Assembly (NCBI RefSeq): GCF_900101625.1
Contig: NZ_FMYZ01000002.1
Location: 310,001-374,000, forward strand
Direction of reading: 5' to 3'
Source: Cupriavidus sp. YR651
GTDB lineage: Bacteria; Pseudomonadota; Gammaproteobacteria; Burkholderiales; Burkholderiaceae
Length of the DNA stretch: 64,000 nucleotides
How positions within the stretch are numbered: the first letter of the stretch is position 1; every line of letters begins with the position of its first letter. Position numbers and translations under genes: made by a program. Below, piece after piece: positions 43,302 to 52,742 of the stretch. The notes below the pieces were generated by a model. That model saw nothing but the letters and a program-made list of their open reading frames with translations. It ran no database searches and had not been told where the DNA came from.

Positions 43302-43370
43302 ATGGAGCACTGGATTGCCGGGCAGTTTGGCGGCCACCGCGCGTCGAGCCGGGTAGCCAGATGGGCCTGA
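43302..43370 (+). CDS. Short leader ORF overlapping the coiled-coil gene start
   Basis: This is 22 codons beginning MEHWIAGQFGG and ending RVARWA. A good ribosome site (GGAGAGG, 43288-43294) sits 7 bp before its ATG. Its TGA (43368-43370) overlaps the start of the next gene (ATG 43361), which itself has no clear ribosome site. This arrangement suggests translational coupling. No homology can be judged at this length. Confidence 0.45.
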   Translation: MEHWIAGQFGGHRASSRVARWA

Positions 43371-44104
43371 AGTACCGGCCGTTGCGGCCTCGCAAGGGTT
43401 TGCGGACGTCGCGCGCGATGCTTCGCGGGCATCGCTCGTGGCGAACATGGGCGCTGAGCGTTGCGCTGTTGCTGTTCGTCGGTACGTGTCTGGCCTTCTG
43501 GGCCTACACCGCCAACAGCCGAATGACCGGCGGACAGGAACTGGCCGCGGTCAATGCACAACTGCGCACGCAACTGGCGGACGTAACGGCCGAGCGCGAC
43601 CGGTTGCGGGCGGGTGCGGACACGGCGGAGGCGCAGCTGGAGATGGCGCATGCGGCGCAGGATCAGCTCGCCCGGCAGTTGAAGACCGCGGAAGCGGAGG
43701 CCGGGCAGTTGAAGGAGGACCTGGGATTTTTCGAGACACTCCTGCCTACGTCCGGCGATACCTCGGGCATTCACGTCCGGAGTTTCCGGGTCGCGATGGA
43801 TGAAACTCGACCGCATGCCATGCACTATCGTTTGCTCGTGATGCAGGGTGGCTCCAAGGCTTTTGTCGAGCAGCCGGAATTTCGGGGTGAATTGCAGTTC
43901 ATAATTTCAGCAATTCGGAGTGGGAAGCCGTTAACGCTCACGGTGCCTCAGCCGAGCGAGCCGCCCTTGCCGGCGGTTCGGCTCACGCATTACCAGCGCA
44001 TCGAAGGCGATCTGGGGATTCCCCAGGATGCCGAAGTCCGCGCCGTATCAGTCCGTGTTCTTCAGAACGGGCAGGTGCGCGCGACACAGTCGGTAACGCC
44101 GTAG
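43361..44104 (+). CDS. Membrane-anchored coiled-coil protein (DUF6776-like)
   Basis: The protein has 247 residues. A basic N-terminus is followed by one membrane helix (about 31-51, WALSVALLLFVGTCLAFWAY), a coiled coil (about 62-120, rich in Ala/Glu/Gln/Arg with regular leucines) and a beta-rich periplasmic domain (about 125-247) containing IHVRSFRVAMDE. The DUF6776 label is from memory of bactofilin neighbourhoods and is tentative. ATG 43361 is used; ATG 43418 is an alternative. It precedes the bactofilin gene by 23 bp, so a partner role in positioning the cytoskeletal protein is reasonable. Confidence 0.7.
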   Translation: MGLKYRPLRPRKGLRTSRAMLRGHRSWRTWALSVALLLFVGTCLAFWAYTANSRMTGGQELAAVNAQLRTQLADVTAERDRLRAGADTAEAQLEMAHAAQDQLARQLKTAEAEAGQLKEDLGFFETLLPTSGDTSGIHVRSFRVAMDETRPHAMHYRLLVMQGGSKAFVEQPEFRGELQFIISAIRSGKPLTLTVPQPSEPPLPAVRLTHYQRIEGDLGIPQDAEVRAVSVRVLQNGQVRATQSVTP

Positions 44105-44127
44105 TTCGCGAGAACAAGGAGAAGAAC

Positions 44128-44625
44128 ATGCTGTTTTCGAAGAAGAAAGGCCTGTCCATCGATACGCTCGTGGGCCAGGATACCGCCATCGAAGGCGATG
44201 TGACGTTTTCCGGCGGGCTGCGGCTGGATGGTCGCGTGCGTGGCAACGTGGTTGCCGCCGACGGTAAGCCCAGCATGCTCGTCATCAGCGAAAAAGGGAT
44301 CGTCGAAGGGGAGGTTCGCGTTGGCCACCTGATCCTCAATGGCACCGTGACGGGACCTGTTCACGCTGGTGAGTTGCTCGAGCTGCAACCGCATGCTCGC
44401 GTCCATGGTGAGGTGCACTATGCTGCGCTTGAAATGCATCAAGGTGCCATCGTCGAAGGTCGTCTGGTGCCGCTGGTCCAGGGCGAAGTGAAGGCACTGC
44501 CGAACTTCTCCGGCTCCGCCGAGGCCAAAACAGGCAAGGCGGACAAGGCAACGGATCAATCCCCCGACGCGGCGGCGATGCAGGACGACGACAACGCCCC
44601 TGAACGCGCGGGTGTGCCCGCATGA
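44128..44625 (+). CDS. Bactofilin
   Basis: The protein has 165 residues. The central DUF583/bactofilin beta-helix (about 14-115) shows short Gly/Val repeats such as GDVTFSGGLRLDGRVRGNV and EGEVRVGHLILNG, flanked by disordered tails. Bactofilins polymerise without nucleotide into filaments that recruit cell-wall enzymes. The N-terminal MLFSKKKGLSI could touch the membrane. The AAGGAG ribosome site is clear. It forms a pair with the membrane coiled-coil protein before it. Confidence 0.94.
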   Translation: MLFSKKKGLSIDTLVGQDTAIEGDVTFSGGLRLDGRVRGNVVAADGKPSMLVISEKGIVEGEVRVGHLILNGTVTGPVHAGELLELQPHARVHGEVHYAALEMHQGAIVEGRLVPLVQGEVKALPNFSGSAEAKTGKADKATDQSPDAAAMQDDDNAPERAGVPA

Positions 44626-44726
44626 GCATGTGGCGTTAGCGCCCAGAGCCCCTTGAAAACAAAGGGCTTCGGCACGATTTGTGAGTAGCGCTTAGAATAC
44701 GAGCGTATCTAAACAGGAGAACCCCC

Positions 44727-45095
44727 ATGAACGCAGTCGCAGAGGCACCCGTAACCGAGGACGTGCCGGCACCGTTCGTCTTTACCGACAGCGCCGCCGA
44801 CAAGGTCAAGCAGTTGATCGAGGAAGAGGGCAATGCCGAGCTGAAGCTGCGCGTGTTTGTGCAGGGCGGCGGCTGCTCTGGCTTCCAATACGGCTTCACG
44901 TTTGACGAAGACGTCAACGAAGACGACACCACGATGGTCAAGAACGGCGTCACGCTGCTGATCGACTCGATGAGCTATCAGTACCTGGTAGGCGCTGAGA
45001 TCGACTACAAGGAAGACATCAACGGCGCCCAGTTTGTGATCAAGAACCCGAACGCTTCGACCACCTGTGGTTGCGGCTCGTCGTTCTCGGTCTGA
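44727..45095 (+). CDS. erpA: Iron-sulfur cluster insertion protein ErpA
   Basis: The protein has 122 residues and is an A-type carrier that passes Fe-S clusters to essential enzymes. The three conserved Cys are in [11 protein letters not shown] (about 48-58) and [11 protein letters not shown] at the C-terminus. The N-terminal extension of about 15 residues is normal in beta-proteobacteria. A TAGAAT at 44693-44698 could be its -10. It is followed by a terminator shared with the converging anmK side. Confidence 0.97.
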   Translation: MNAVAEAPVTEDVPAPFVFTDSAADKVKQLIEEEGNAELKLRVFVQGGGCSGFQYGFTFDEDVNEDDTTMVKNGVTLLIDSMSYQYLVGAEIDYKEDINGAQFVIKNPNASTTCGCGSSFSV

Positions 45096-45114
45096 GACCG
45101 CAGCCTTGCTCAGC

Positions 45115-45142
45115 AAAAAAGCGCACTTCGGTGCGCTTTTTT
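45115..45142. terminator. Bidirectional terminator after erpA
   Basis: AAAAAAGCGCAC and GTGCGCTTTTTT flank a TTCG loop (45127-45130). The A and T tracts on both sides allow it to stop erpA on the plus strand and anmK on the minus strand. Confidence 0.93.
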
Positions 45143-45232
45143 GTTTCTGGATGCTGACGGGGCCTGAGGGGCTGGCACTCGGCCAGGCAAGCACTGCACG
45201 CAGACCCATGTGCAGCGCTTCGCGCGCTCGGT

Positions 45233-46375
45233 TCAACGCGGGTAAATCGCCCCGAGAACGCGCGAGCCCGTGGCACCAGTGACCGTGGGGACGTTGCCCG
45301 GTGCCCGAAGCAGGCACTGGCGCGCCAGCCAGGCGAAGGCGAGGGCCTCCACCTGCGATACGGGCACGCCGAAGTCATCCGTCGTTTGTACGCTGACGCC
45401 CGGCAGCAGTCGCGCCAACGTTGCCATGACGAAGCCGTTGCGCGCGCCGCCACCACAGACGATCAGTCGACTCGCATCGGCGGCGTACGCCTGCACATCG
45501 CGCGCGATGGCCGTGGCTGTCAGCGTGGCCAGCGTGGCCTGGATGTCCCTGGTCGCCGGCTGCTGTTCGCCGAGTGGCGTGAGTAATGCCTGCAACCATC
45601 CGGGATGAAAGAGATCGCGTCCGGTGCTCTTGGGAGGCGCCGCGCGGAAGTACGGCTCCGCCAGGCATTGTTCGAGGAGTGTCGCGTCGACCTTGCCGCT
45701 GGCCGCCCATGCACCGTCGTCGTCGTATGGCAGGCCGCGATGGCGAAGGATCCAGTCGTCGAGCAGCGCATTGCCGGGGCCGCAGTCGAAGCCGGTCACC
45801 GGACGGCCCGTGCTGGCCGCCGGCAGGATGCTGATGTTGGAGATGCCGCCGATATTGCAGACCACTCGCGTCTCGTCAGGCACGCCGAACAGCGCTGCAT
45901 GCACCGCGGGCACCAAGGGCGCGCCTTGGCCCCCGGCGGCGATATCGCGGCTGCGGAAGTCCGCCACCACGTCGATTCGCGTGAGCTCTGCCAGCAATGC
46001 CGGATGCTGGCTCTGCCGTGTGTAGCCGATGTTGTCGTATTGACCGGGCCGGTGACGGATAGTCTGGCCGTGCGCGCCGATCGCGGCCACCGTTGCGGCG
46101 GAGACGCCGGACAGCCGCAGCAGCGTGGCCACGCAATCGGCATAGACGCGTGCCAGGGCGTTGGCTGCCATCGCCTCGCGGTGAATCTCATCGTCGCCGG
46201 GCTGCTGGAGCGCGCCAAATGCCTCGCGCACCGCTGCCGGAAACGGCTCGTGGGCCGCTGCCAGTACCAAGGGCTGCTCACCCGAGAAATCGACGAGCAC
46301 GCCGTCCGCGCCGTCCATGCTGGTGCCCGACATCAGGCCGATGAATCGCTCGCTGGGCACCGGGGGCACGGACAT
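45233..46375 (-). CDS. anmK: Anhydro-N-acetylmuramic acid kinase
   Basis: The protein has 380 residues. It phosphorylates and opens 1,6-anhydroMurNAc during peptidoglycan recycling. The ATP-binding [14 protein letters not shown] (about 14-27) is the family signature. Further motifs are [11 protein letters not shown] (about 93-103), [12 protein letters not shown] (about 174-185) and [11 protein letters not shown] (about 305-315). It is 2 bp downstream of the M23 endopeptidase gene, so both are likely on one transcript and both act on cell-wall turnover. Confidence 0.97.
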   Translation of the reverse strand: MSVPPVPSERFIGLMSGTSMDGADGVLVDFSGEQPLVLAAAHEPFPAAVREAFGALQQPGDDEIHREAMAANALARVYADCVATLLRLSGVSAATVAAIGAHGQTIRHRPGQYDNIGYTRQSQHPALLAELTRIDVVADFRSRDIAAGGQGAPLVPAVHAALFGVPDETRVVCNIGGISNISILPAASTGRPVTGFDCGPGNALLDDWILRHRGLPYDDDGAWAASGKVDATLLEQCLAEPYFRAAPPKSTGRDLFHPGWLQALLTPLGEQQPATRDIQATLATLTATAIARDVQAYAADASRLIVCGGGARNGFVMATLARLLPGVSVQTTDDFGVPVSQVEALAFAWLARQCLLRAPGNVPTVTGATGSRVLGAIYPR

Positions 46376-46377
46376 GG

Positions 46378-47772
46378 TTAGTTGCTGGCGGTCAGGACGT
46401 TGTAGGTGCGCAGCATGTTGATGCGGCTCAGCATGGCGCTGGTATAGGTCAGGAACTGCGCGCGTGACTTGCCGGTCAACGTCGGCGCTTCCATCAGCGT
46501 GATGGTGAGCGGGTTCTGCGGCACGTCGTTGAAGCGGAACTCGTAGTGCAGGTGCGGGCCTGTTGCCCAGCCCGTGGAGCCGACGAACCCGATCACCTGA
46601 CCCTGGTTCACGTGCTGGCCCTGGCGCACGCCGGAAAAGCCGGACAGGTGGGCGTAGTAAGTCGAATAGCCGCCCGCATGTTGCAGCACGATGATATTGC
46701 CGTAGCCGTTCTGCTGGCCAACGAACTCCACGGTGCCGTCACCGGACGCAAAGACCTTGGTGCCTTGCGGCGCGGCAAAGTCCACGCCCTTGTGCTGCGC
46801 CCACCTGTGGTGCAACGGATGATCGCGGCCACCGAAGCCCGACGACACGCGTGAAAACTCCACCGGCGATCGCAGGAACGGGCGCTTCATGCTGCGGCCG
46901 TCGAACGTGTAGTAGGCGCCCGGCTCGCCGTCTTCCGGCGCGTACCAGAGCGCCTGGTGCAGGGCGTTGCGGTTGATCAGTTCCACGGCCACCACACGGC
47001 CGTTGCGCACGAAGCTGCCATCGCGGAAGCCAGCTTCGTAGATGATGCGGAAGCGGTCGCCGCGTGCAATGTCGTGATGGAAGTCGATGACACCCGAGAA
47101 GATCGAGATCATCTGTTCGACGATTTCGTCCGGGACGTTGGCCGCGTCCATCGACTTGAAGAAGCCTGCCGCATCGATGGCGCCGGACGCCATCTCATAG
47201 TGCACGTCGTTGTCGACGGTCTGGATGCGGGCCTTGTAGGTGTAGTCGCCGCCTTCGGTCTTCGGCGCCACGCGCTCGATCACCAGTTCGCGGGAAGCGG
47301 CGGCATCGCCGCCTAGATTGGCCTGCAACGACACCAGCAGGTTGCTGTCGTCGATTTCCGCCTGCAAGGCCTGGCCCGGGTTCAGGTTGAACAGGCCGCG
47401 GGCGGTGGGGTTCTTGAGGATGAAGGACTGCGCATCGGGATCGTCGACGCCCAGGCGGCGCAGCACGGTGGCGATGGTGTCGCCGCGCTGCATGCGATCC
47501 TGCCGCACATAAATGCTGGAGTCGGTCTCGGTCAGCTGATCCAGCTGTGCGCGCAGGTCTGGCATGCGCAGGGGTTGCAGCACGCGGGGTGCCTGGGGAT
47601 CTATATAGGCGTTGCGGGGGGCGACGCCCATCGCCGCTGCCATGCCGAGCGTGAAAACCGTACCGACCGCAACGGTCAGTTGCTTCCGGCGCCGGGCATG
47701 CTGGGGGTTGGTCGGGTCGACAAGCACCACCAGCTCGCGCGCGAAAACTTCGCGGAGTCTGGACCACATCAC
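46378..47772 (-). CDS. M23 peptidoglycan endopeptidase, membrane-anchored
   Basis: The protein has 464 residues. One N-terminal membrane helix (about 30-50) is followed by a LysM/OapA-like region (about 80-150, [15 protein letters not shown]), a Csd3-type middle domain and a C-terminal M23 lysostaphin-like domain (about 315-425). Zinc ligands are visible in [11 protein letters not shown] (His, Asp) and [10 protein letters not shown] (HxH). It cleaves peptide cross-links in the periplasm. The start can be ATG 47772 or 47769. It is divergent from tyrS. The tyrS-M23-anmK-erpA order also occurs in Pseudomonas. Confidence 0.93.
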   Translation of the reverse strand: MMWSRLREVFARELVVLVDPTNPQHARRRKQLTVAVGTVFTLGMAAAMGVAPRNAYIDPQAPRVLQPLRMPDLRAQLDQLTETDSSIYVRQDRMQRGDTIATVLRRLGVDDPDAQSFILKNPTARGLFNLNPGQALQAEIDDSNLLVSLQANLGGDAAASRELVIERVAPKTEGGDYTYKARIQTVDNDVHYEMASGAIDAAGFFKSMDAANVPDEIVEQMISIFSGVIDFHHDIARGDRFRIIYEAGFRDGSFVRNGRVVAVELINRNALHQALWYAPEDGEPGAYYTFDGRSMKRPFLRSPVEFSRVSSGFGGRDHPLHHRWAQHKGVDFAAPQGTKVFASGDGTVEFVGQQNGYGNIIVLQHAGGYSTYYAHLSGFSGVRQGQHVNQGQVIGFVGSTGWATGPHLHYEFRFNDVPQNPLTITLMEAPTLTGKSRAQFLTYTSAMLSRINMLRTYNVLTASN

Positions 47773-48002
47773 GTAAAATTCAGCCTTAAATTCGGGCTCC
47801 GCTGCCGCGACGATGTGTATCGCCTGCCTTCCTCCCCCGAGGTGCGGCGCGGGCCGTGTTGGTTTGCCGCCTGCGTTGCCGCCTACAATGACGGTTTGGC
47901 GGTTGGCCGGCGGGTAGTCCCACCAGGCGCAAAGCGCGAATTATACCAGAACGCTGCCAGCCATACTTCGAAGATTTCCTATTTATTTCAACGACTTACG
48001 TC

Positions 48003-49244
48003 ATGACTGAAGTGTCCCCGGCCGCCGCGGCCAAATATCCACTTACGCCGTCGGTGATGCGCGCACTTGAGGTCACGAGACGTGGCTGCGACGAGCTGCT
48101 GATCGAATCCGAATGGCTGCAGAAGCTAGCCCGCAGCGAAGCCACCGGCGTGCCCCTGCGGATCAAGCTCGGCCTGGATCCGACCGCGCCCGACATCCAC
48201 CTCGGCCACACCGTGGTCCTCAACAAGCTGCGCCAGCTGCAGGACCTTGGCCACCAGGTCATCTTCCTGATCGGCGACTTCACGTCCACCATCGGCGATC
48301 CCTCGGGCCGCAACGCCACGCGTCCTCCGCTCACCCGCGAGCAGATCGAGGCCAACGCCCAGACCTACTACCGTCAGGCCAGCCTGGTACTCGACCCGTC
48401 GAAGACCGAGATCCGCTACAACAGCGAGTGGAGCGACCCCCTCGGCGCGCGCGGCATGATCCAGCTGGCGGCCAAATACACGGTCGCGCGGATGATGGAG
48501 CGCGACGACTTCACCAAACGGTTCCGGTCTGGGATTCCGATTTCGGTCCATGAGTTCCTTTATCCGCTCATGCAGGGCTACGATTCCGTCGCGCTGAAGT
48601 CGGACCTTGAGCTCGGCGGCACCGACCAGAAGTTCAACCTGCTGGTCGGCCGCGAACTGCAGAAGGAATACGGGCAGGAGCCGCAGTGCATCCTGACCAT
48701 GCCGCTGCTGGTGGGCCTGGACGGCGTGGAAAAGATGTCGAAGTCCAAGAACAACTACATCGGCGTGACGGAAGCCCCGAACGACATGTTCGGCAAGCTG
48801 ATGAGCATCTCGGACGACCTGATGTGGCAGTACTTCACGCTGCTGTCTTTCCGCCCGATGAGCGAGATCGACCTGATGAAGGAGGAGATCGCGCTGGGCC
48901 GCAATCCGCGCGACTGCAAGGTGGCGCTGGCGCAGGAGATCGTCACGCGCTTCCACAGCGCCGCCGATGCCGAGAAGGCCCTGGAAGACTTCAATCACCG
49001 CGCGCGCGGCGGCGTGCCGGACGACATTCCCTCGGTAAGCCTCGCCGGCGCGCCGCTGGGCATCGCCCAGCTGCTCAAGCAGGCCAACCTGGTGCCCTCG
49101 ACCTCCGAGGCCAACCGCAACATCGAGCAGGGCGGCGTGAAGATCGACGGCGCCGTGGTCGGCGACAAGGCGACCAAAGTGGCGGCCGGCACCTACGTGG
49201 TCCAGGTGGGCAAGCGCCGCTTTGCGCGCGTGACCCTGGCCTGA
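48003..49244 (+). CDS. tyrS: Tyrosyl-tRNA synthetase
   Basis: The protein has 413 residues and is a class I TyrRS of the TyrZ-like group common in beta- and gamma-proteobacteria. HIGH is present as HLGH in [14 protein letters not shown] (about 60-73), and KMSKS as EKMSKSKNN (about 245-253). A C-terminal S4-type RNA-binding domain (about 345-413) contains [15 protein letters not shown]. The 230-bp region before it, shared with the M23 gene, holds a weak promoter (TACAAT at 47884-47889). Confidence 0.97.
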   Translation: MTEVSPAAAAKYPLTPSVMRALEVTRRGCDELLIESEWLQKLARSEATGVPLRIKLGLDPTAPDIHLGHTVVLNKLRQLQDLGHQVIFLIGDFTSTIGDPSGRNATRPPLTREQIEANAQTYYRQASLVLDPSKTEIRYNSEWSDPLGARGMIQLAAKYTVARMMERDDFTKRFRSGIPISVHEFLYPLMQGYDSVALKSDLELGGTDQKFNLLVGRELQKEYGQEPQCILTMPLLVGLDGVEKMSKSKNNYIGVTEAPNDMFGKLMSISDDLMWQYFTLLSFRPMSEIDLMKEEIALGRNPRDCKVALAQEIVTRFHSAADAEKALEDFNHRARGGVPDDIPSVSLAGAPLGIAQLLKQANLVPSTSEANRNIEQGGVKIDGAVVGDKATKVAAGTYVVQVGKRRFARVTLA

Positions 49245-49251
49245 TGGCGCG

Positions 49252-49722
49252 ATGATTGCCTTGATCCAGCGCGTGGCCCAGGCCCGCGTCACCGTGGAGG
49301 GCCGTACCACCGGCGAGATCGGCGCGGGGCTGCTGGCGCTGGTCTGCGCCGAACGCGGCGACACCGAGGCCCAGGCCGAGCGCCTGCTGGCCAAGATGCT
49401 CGCCTACCGCGTGTTCTCGGATGCCGACGGCAAGATGAACCTGCCCGTGCAGAACATCGACGGCAATGGGACCGCCGGTGGCCTGCTGGTGGTGTCGCAA
49501 TTCACGCTCGCGGCCGATACCAACAGCGGCACGCGGCCCAGCTTTACACCGGCGGCGTCCCCCGAGGACGGCCGCCGGCTGTACGACCACTTCGTGACCC
49601 GCGCCCGCGCCGCGCATCCGTCGGTCCAGACCGGCGAATTCGGCGCGATGATGCAGGTCAGCCTGACCAACGATGGCCCGGTGACGTTCTGGCTGCGCGT
49701 AGCGCCGGCCGGCACGGCATGA
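49252..49722 (+). CDS. dtd: D-aminoacyl-tRNA deacylase
   Basis: The protein has 156 residues. It recycles tRNA mischarged with D-amino acids. Both cross-dimer active-site motifs are intact: [17 protein letters not shown] (about 83-99) and [10 protein letters not shown] (about 139-148), carrying the Gly-Pro motif that rejects L-substrates. It lies 7 bp after tyrS, a functionally apt coupling because TyrRS can charge D-tyrosine. Confidence 0.96.
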   Translation: MIALIQRVAQARVTVEGRTTGEIGAGLLALVCAERGDTEAQAERLLAKMLAYRVFSDADGKMNLPVQNIDGNGTAGGLLVVSQFTLAADTNSGTRPSFTPAASPEDGRRLYDHFVTRARAAHPSVQTGEFGAMMQVSLTNDGPVTFWLRVAPAGTA

Positions 49723-49756
49723 CGCCACGGCCATCGATACCCTGAAGGAGATCCCC

Positions 49757-50404
49757 ATGAAACTCTGGAGCAAGGCCTTTGCCGACAATGCGCCGATTCC
49801 CGGCGAGTTCGCCTTCTGCGTGCCCGATGCGGCGAACCACGTGGCGTTGTCGAACAACCGCAACCCGGACCTGCATTGGGACGACGTGCCGGCTGGCACG
49901 CGGTCGTTCGCGCTGATCTGCCATGATCCCGATGTGCCCAGCAAGGGCGACGACGTGAACCAGGAAGGCCGTGAAGTGCCGGCGTCGCTGCCGCGCGTGG
50001 ATTTCTTCCACTGGGTGCTGGTCGATATCCCGCCCGGCCTGAACACGATCTCGGCCGGCTCGCACAGCGACGGCGTGATCGCGCGCGGCAAGCCGGGGCC
50101 GGAGGCGCTGGTCGGCACCGCCACGGCTGGCGGCCTGCGTCACGGCCTGAATGACTACACGGGCTGGTTTGCGAACGATCCGGACATGAAGGGCGACTAC
50201 TTCGGCTATGACGGCCCGTGCCCGCCGTGGAACGACTCGATCGTCCACCACTATGTGTTCACCGTGTATGCGCTCGATATCGACCGCCTGCCCGTCGAAG
50301 GCAACTTCACGGGCGCCGACGCTCGCCGCGCCATCCAGGGCCACGTGCTGGCGCAAGCCAGCGTGACCGGCACGTACACGCTCAACCCCAACGTCGCCAG
50401 GTAA
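49757..50404 (+). CDS. PEBP/YbhB-family protein
   Basis: The protein has 215 residues and the phosphatidylethanolamine-binding protein fold: NPDLHWDDVPAGTRSFALIC (about 36-55), then DFFHWVLVDIPPG (about 83-95), then the typical Pro/His-rich GYDGPCPPWNDSIVHHYVFT (about 152-171). Bacterial members are cytosolic or periplasmic and have no agreed function; there is no signal peptide here. It follows dtd by 34 bp with a GGAG ribosome site. Confidence 0.9.
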   Translation: MKLWSKAFADNAPIPGEFAFCVPDAANHVALSNNRNPDLHWDDVPAGTRSFALICHDPDVPSKGDDVNQEGREVPASLPRVDFFHWVLVDIPPGLNTISAGSHSDGVIARGKPGPEALVGTATAGGLRHGLNDYTGWFANDPDMKGDYFGYDGPCPPWNDSIVHHYVFTVYALDIDRLPVEGNFTGADARRAIQGHVLAQASVTGTYTLNPNVAR

Positions 50405-50458
50405 TTCAACCGTCGCCGGGCGAGAGACCCGGCGCGGACGTCGCCCCAAGGAACCGGC

Positions 50459-51133
50459 ATGTCGCAAAGCACCGGGCCGCAGTCGCTGGCCTTCACCCAC
50501 CTGATCGTGATCCGCCATGGCGAGACGGCCTGGAACAAGGAACGGCGCCTGCAAGGCCAGATCGACATCCCGCTGAACGACACGGGCCGTGCGCAGGCGC
50601 GCGCGCTGGCCGAGGCGCTGGCTGGCGAGCCGATCGACGCGGTCTATTCGAGCGACCTCGGCCGTGCGATGGAAACCGCCGCGCCGCTGGCCGGGACGCT
50701 GGGGTTGCCGGTGCGTCCGGAGCCGCGCCTGCGCGAGCGCTGCTACGGCGACCTGCAAGGCATGACGTACGCGGAGGTGGCGGAAAAGCGCCCGGAGGAT
50801 TTCGCACGCTGGCAGGCACGCGTGCCGGACTACGCGCCACCGGCAGGTGAATCCTTGCTCACCTTTCATGAGCGTGCCGTCGAGATTGCGCTGTCGCTGT
50901 CGCGCCGGCATCCGGGCGAGCGCATCGCGCTGGTCGCCCATGGCGGCGTGCTCGACTGCCTCTATCGCGAGGCCACCGGCATGACGCTGGAGGCGCCACG
51001 CCAGCACGAACTTCTCAACGCCAGTGTCAACCGGCTGCGTAGCGACAGCACGCACCTGACGCTGCTGCAGTGGGCCGACGTGGCCCATCTGGAGGCGCTG
51101 GCGCTGGATGAGGTGGACAAGCGGGTGCCCTGA
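50459..51133 (+). CDS. Histidine phosphatase (phosphoglycerate mutase-like)
   Basis: The protein has 224 residues. The phosphorylated-His motif is VIRHGETAWNKERRLQGQID (about 17-36), and the second His is in ALVAHGGVLDC (about 160-170). The catalytic Glu lies in LRERCYGDLQG (about 91-101). It is usually annotated GpmB or PhoE, but members act on many phosphate esters, so mutase activity is not assured. It is the last of the tyrS-dtd-PEBP run and converges with the transporter gene after it. Confidence 0.9.
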   Translation: MSQSTGPQSLAFTHLIVIRHGETAWNKERRLQGQIDIPLNDTGRAQARALAEALAGEPIDAVYSSDLGRAMETAAPLAGTLGLPVRPEPRLRERCYGDLQGMTYAEVAEKRPEDFARWQARVPDYAPPAGESLLTFHERAVEIALSLSRRHPGERIALVAHGGVLDCLYREATGMTLEAPRQHELLNASVNRLRSDSTHLTLLQWADVAHLEALALDEVDKRVP

Positions 51134-51170
51134 GCCTGCCTGGACCCGCCCGCGTCCAGCCCCGGCCCGT

Positions 51171-51932
51171 TCAGACCTTCAGCCGGAACGGCGTGAAGTT
51201 GGTGTGGCGATCGAACCAGTCCTCGTTCTCCGCCCGCTTCAGGAAGCCGACTACCTTGTAGGTCACGGGCGTCATCACGACCTCCCAGCCGGTTTTGAGC
51301 ACGTACTGGGCTACCGCCACCTGGATCACCTTTTCCAGCGGCCAGATGCCATAGAACGCAATCACGTAGAACAAGGACGAGTCGACGAGCTCGCCCGCCA
51401 GTGTCGAGCCGATCGTGCGCGTCCACAGCCAGCGGCCACCCGTCCATAGCTTCATCTTGGCCAGCACGTAGCTGTTGGCAAAGCTGCCGCAGCAGAAGGC
51501 GATCAGCGACCCCAGTGCAATCCGCCATGTGTTGCCGAACACCTCCTCCAGGCTTTTCTGATAGTCCGCCATGAACGGCGCCACCGGCATCTTCAGCACC
51601 ACCAGGCTCATGAACGTGGCGAAGGCCAGCGCCGCGAAACCGGCCCAAACCACGCGACGATCCCGCCCATAGCCGTAAACCTCGGTCAGCACGTCGCCGA
51701 AGATGTAGGAGATCGGGAAGAACAGCACGCCGGCGCCAAAGACGACCGGCCCCAGCACTGGCAGGTCGACCTGCGCCGCCTTGGCGGCGCCAATCAGGTT
51801 GGAGCAGAGCAGCACCGTGACGAATGCCACCATCACGAGGTCGTAGTAGCGATAGACGCGTCCGGTATGTGTGGAGGGGGGCGTGGACGCGTGTGCGGCG
51901 GCGTGGGCGGGGGCGGCGTGGGGCTCGGGCAT
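51171..51932 (-). CDS. yhhQ: Queuosine precursor transporter (YhhQ family)
   Basis: The protein has 253 residues, with a polar N-terminal tail of about 25 residues and six or seven membrane helices. The family signature FPISYIFGDVLTEVYGYGRD (about 72-91) and ELVDSSLFYVIAFYG (about 182-196) identify YhhQ, which imports preQ0/preQ1 for tRNA queuosine. The 167-bp region upstream was checked for a preQ1 riboswitch, and none is recognisable. Confidence 0.92.
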   Translation of the reverse strand: MPEPHAAPAHAAAHASTPPSTHTGRVYRYYDLVMVAFVTVLLCSNLIGAAKAAQVDLPVLGPVVFGAGVLFFPISYIFGDVLTEVYGYGRDRRVVWAGFAALAFATFMSLVVLKMPVAPFMADYQKSLEEVFGNTWRIALGSLIAFCCGSFANSYVLAKMKLWTGGRWLWTRTIGSTLAGELVDSSLFYVIAFYGIWPLEKVIQVAVAQYVLKTGWEVVMTPVTYKVVGFLKRAENEDWFDRHTNFTPFRLKV

Positions 51933-52041
51933 TGTCAGGTTCCGGTCGTCGACACGGTCTTGTCGGTCCGCGACAAGCGACGGCGCGGCGGTTTCGCGCG
52001 ATTATGCCAGCGAGGCGCCTGACGCGCCGGAGGCTGTGGCC

Positions 52042-52071
52042 AAAAGAAAGCTCCCGGCCGGAGCCGGGAGC
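52042..52071 (-). terminator. Intrinsic terminator after the SYLF lipoprotein gene
   Basis: On the minus strand GCTCCCGGC and GCCGGGAGC form a perfect 9-bp stem (52050-52058/52063-52071), followed by a TTTCTTTT tract (complement of 52042-52049). Confidence 0.88.
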
Positions 52072-52099
52072 AATGAGCCTGCGACGACAGGGAAAAAAC

Positions 52100-52684
52100 T
52101 CAGAGCGACAGCTTGCTGATCTTGGATCCGTCCAGCGAGACATCGAACATCAGGCCGGCATTGGTCTGCACGAAGCCGACCACCGGCTGCTGGCCCGTGA
52201 CCGTATCCAGCTTGCCGTTGGCGCCCACCTTGGCTATCGCCACGCTGGCGTCCACGCCGGCCGTCCAGCCGCTGGACTGGACGAACTTGTTGTACGCCTC
52301 CGGCGTCATGAACATGATGATCATGGCCTTGGACTGGCCGCCCGCGATCAGCCCGAACGATCCGGAGATGGTGCGGTAGTAGCCCACCGTGGCGCCCTTC
52401 GAACGCAGCGCACCATCGCCATACTCGGCCCCCACCACCAGGCCGCCGCCAATCACGCGCGGGAAAACGAGGATGCCCTGGGCGCGGCTGGCCAGTTCAC
52501 GCGAGCCGTCCACGGATGCATAGAGCCGGTTCAGCGCGCCATCCACGCCTGCGTCGATCTCCTGTTTCTTCGCGGCGGAGTCCGTCGGCGAGCTGGTGCC
52601 AGTGGTGGTGCAACCGGCAGCGAAGGCCGTGGCCACTACCAGGCCAGACCCGGCAACCCGGGTCACAAAGTGGCGTCGATTCAT
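52100..52684 (-). CDS. SYLF-domain lipoprotein (BPSL1445-like)
   Basis: The protein has 194 residues. It has an export signal with RRHFVT (3-8, twin-arginine-like) and a lipobox FAAGC giving lipid-modified Cys25. The SYLF/DUF500 lipid-binding domain fills the rest: GILVFPRVIGGGLVVGAEYG (about 71-90), GSFGLIAGGQSK (about 109-120). The start is ATG 52684, not an upstream TTG at 52690, because AGGAGG sits 6 bp before it. Homologues in Burkholderia are surface-exposed. The function is unknown beyond probable phospholipid binding. Confidence 0.92.
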   Translation of the reverse strand: MNRRHFVTRVAGSGLVVATAFAAGCTTTGTSSPTDSAAKKQEIDAGVDGALNRLYASVDGSRELASRAQGILVFPRVIGGGLVVGAEYGDGALRSKGATVGYYRTISGSFGLIAGGQSKAMIIMFMTPEAYNKFVQSSGWTAGVDASVAIAKVGANGKLDTVTGQQPVVGFVQTNAGLMFDVSLDGSKISKLSL

Positions 52685-52742
52685 ATGCAACCTCCTGATG
52701 GGGAAAAGTACTGCATTCGACTCTTTTTCGGAGAACCCGGAC

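Noticed and set aside
44641..44670. Terminator after bactofilin (AGCCCCTT / AAAGGGCT)
   Set aside because: The arms have a mismatch near the loop, the stem is short and there is no T tract, so it was not called.
51933..52041. preQ1 riboswitch upstream of yhhQ
   Set aside because: No A-rich tail/pseudoknot arrangement with a matching short stem was recognised before the start codon.
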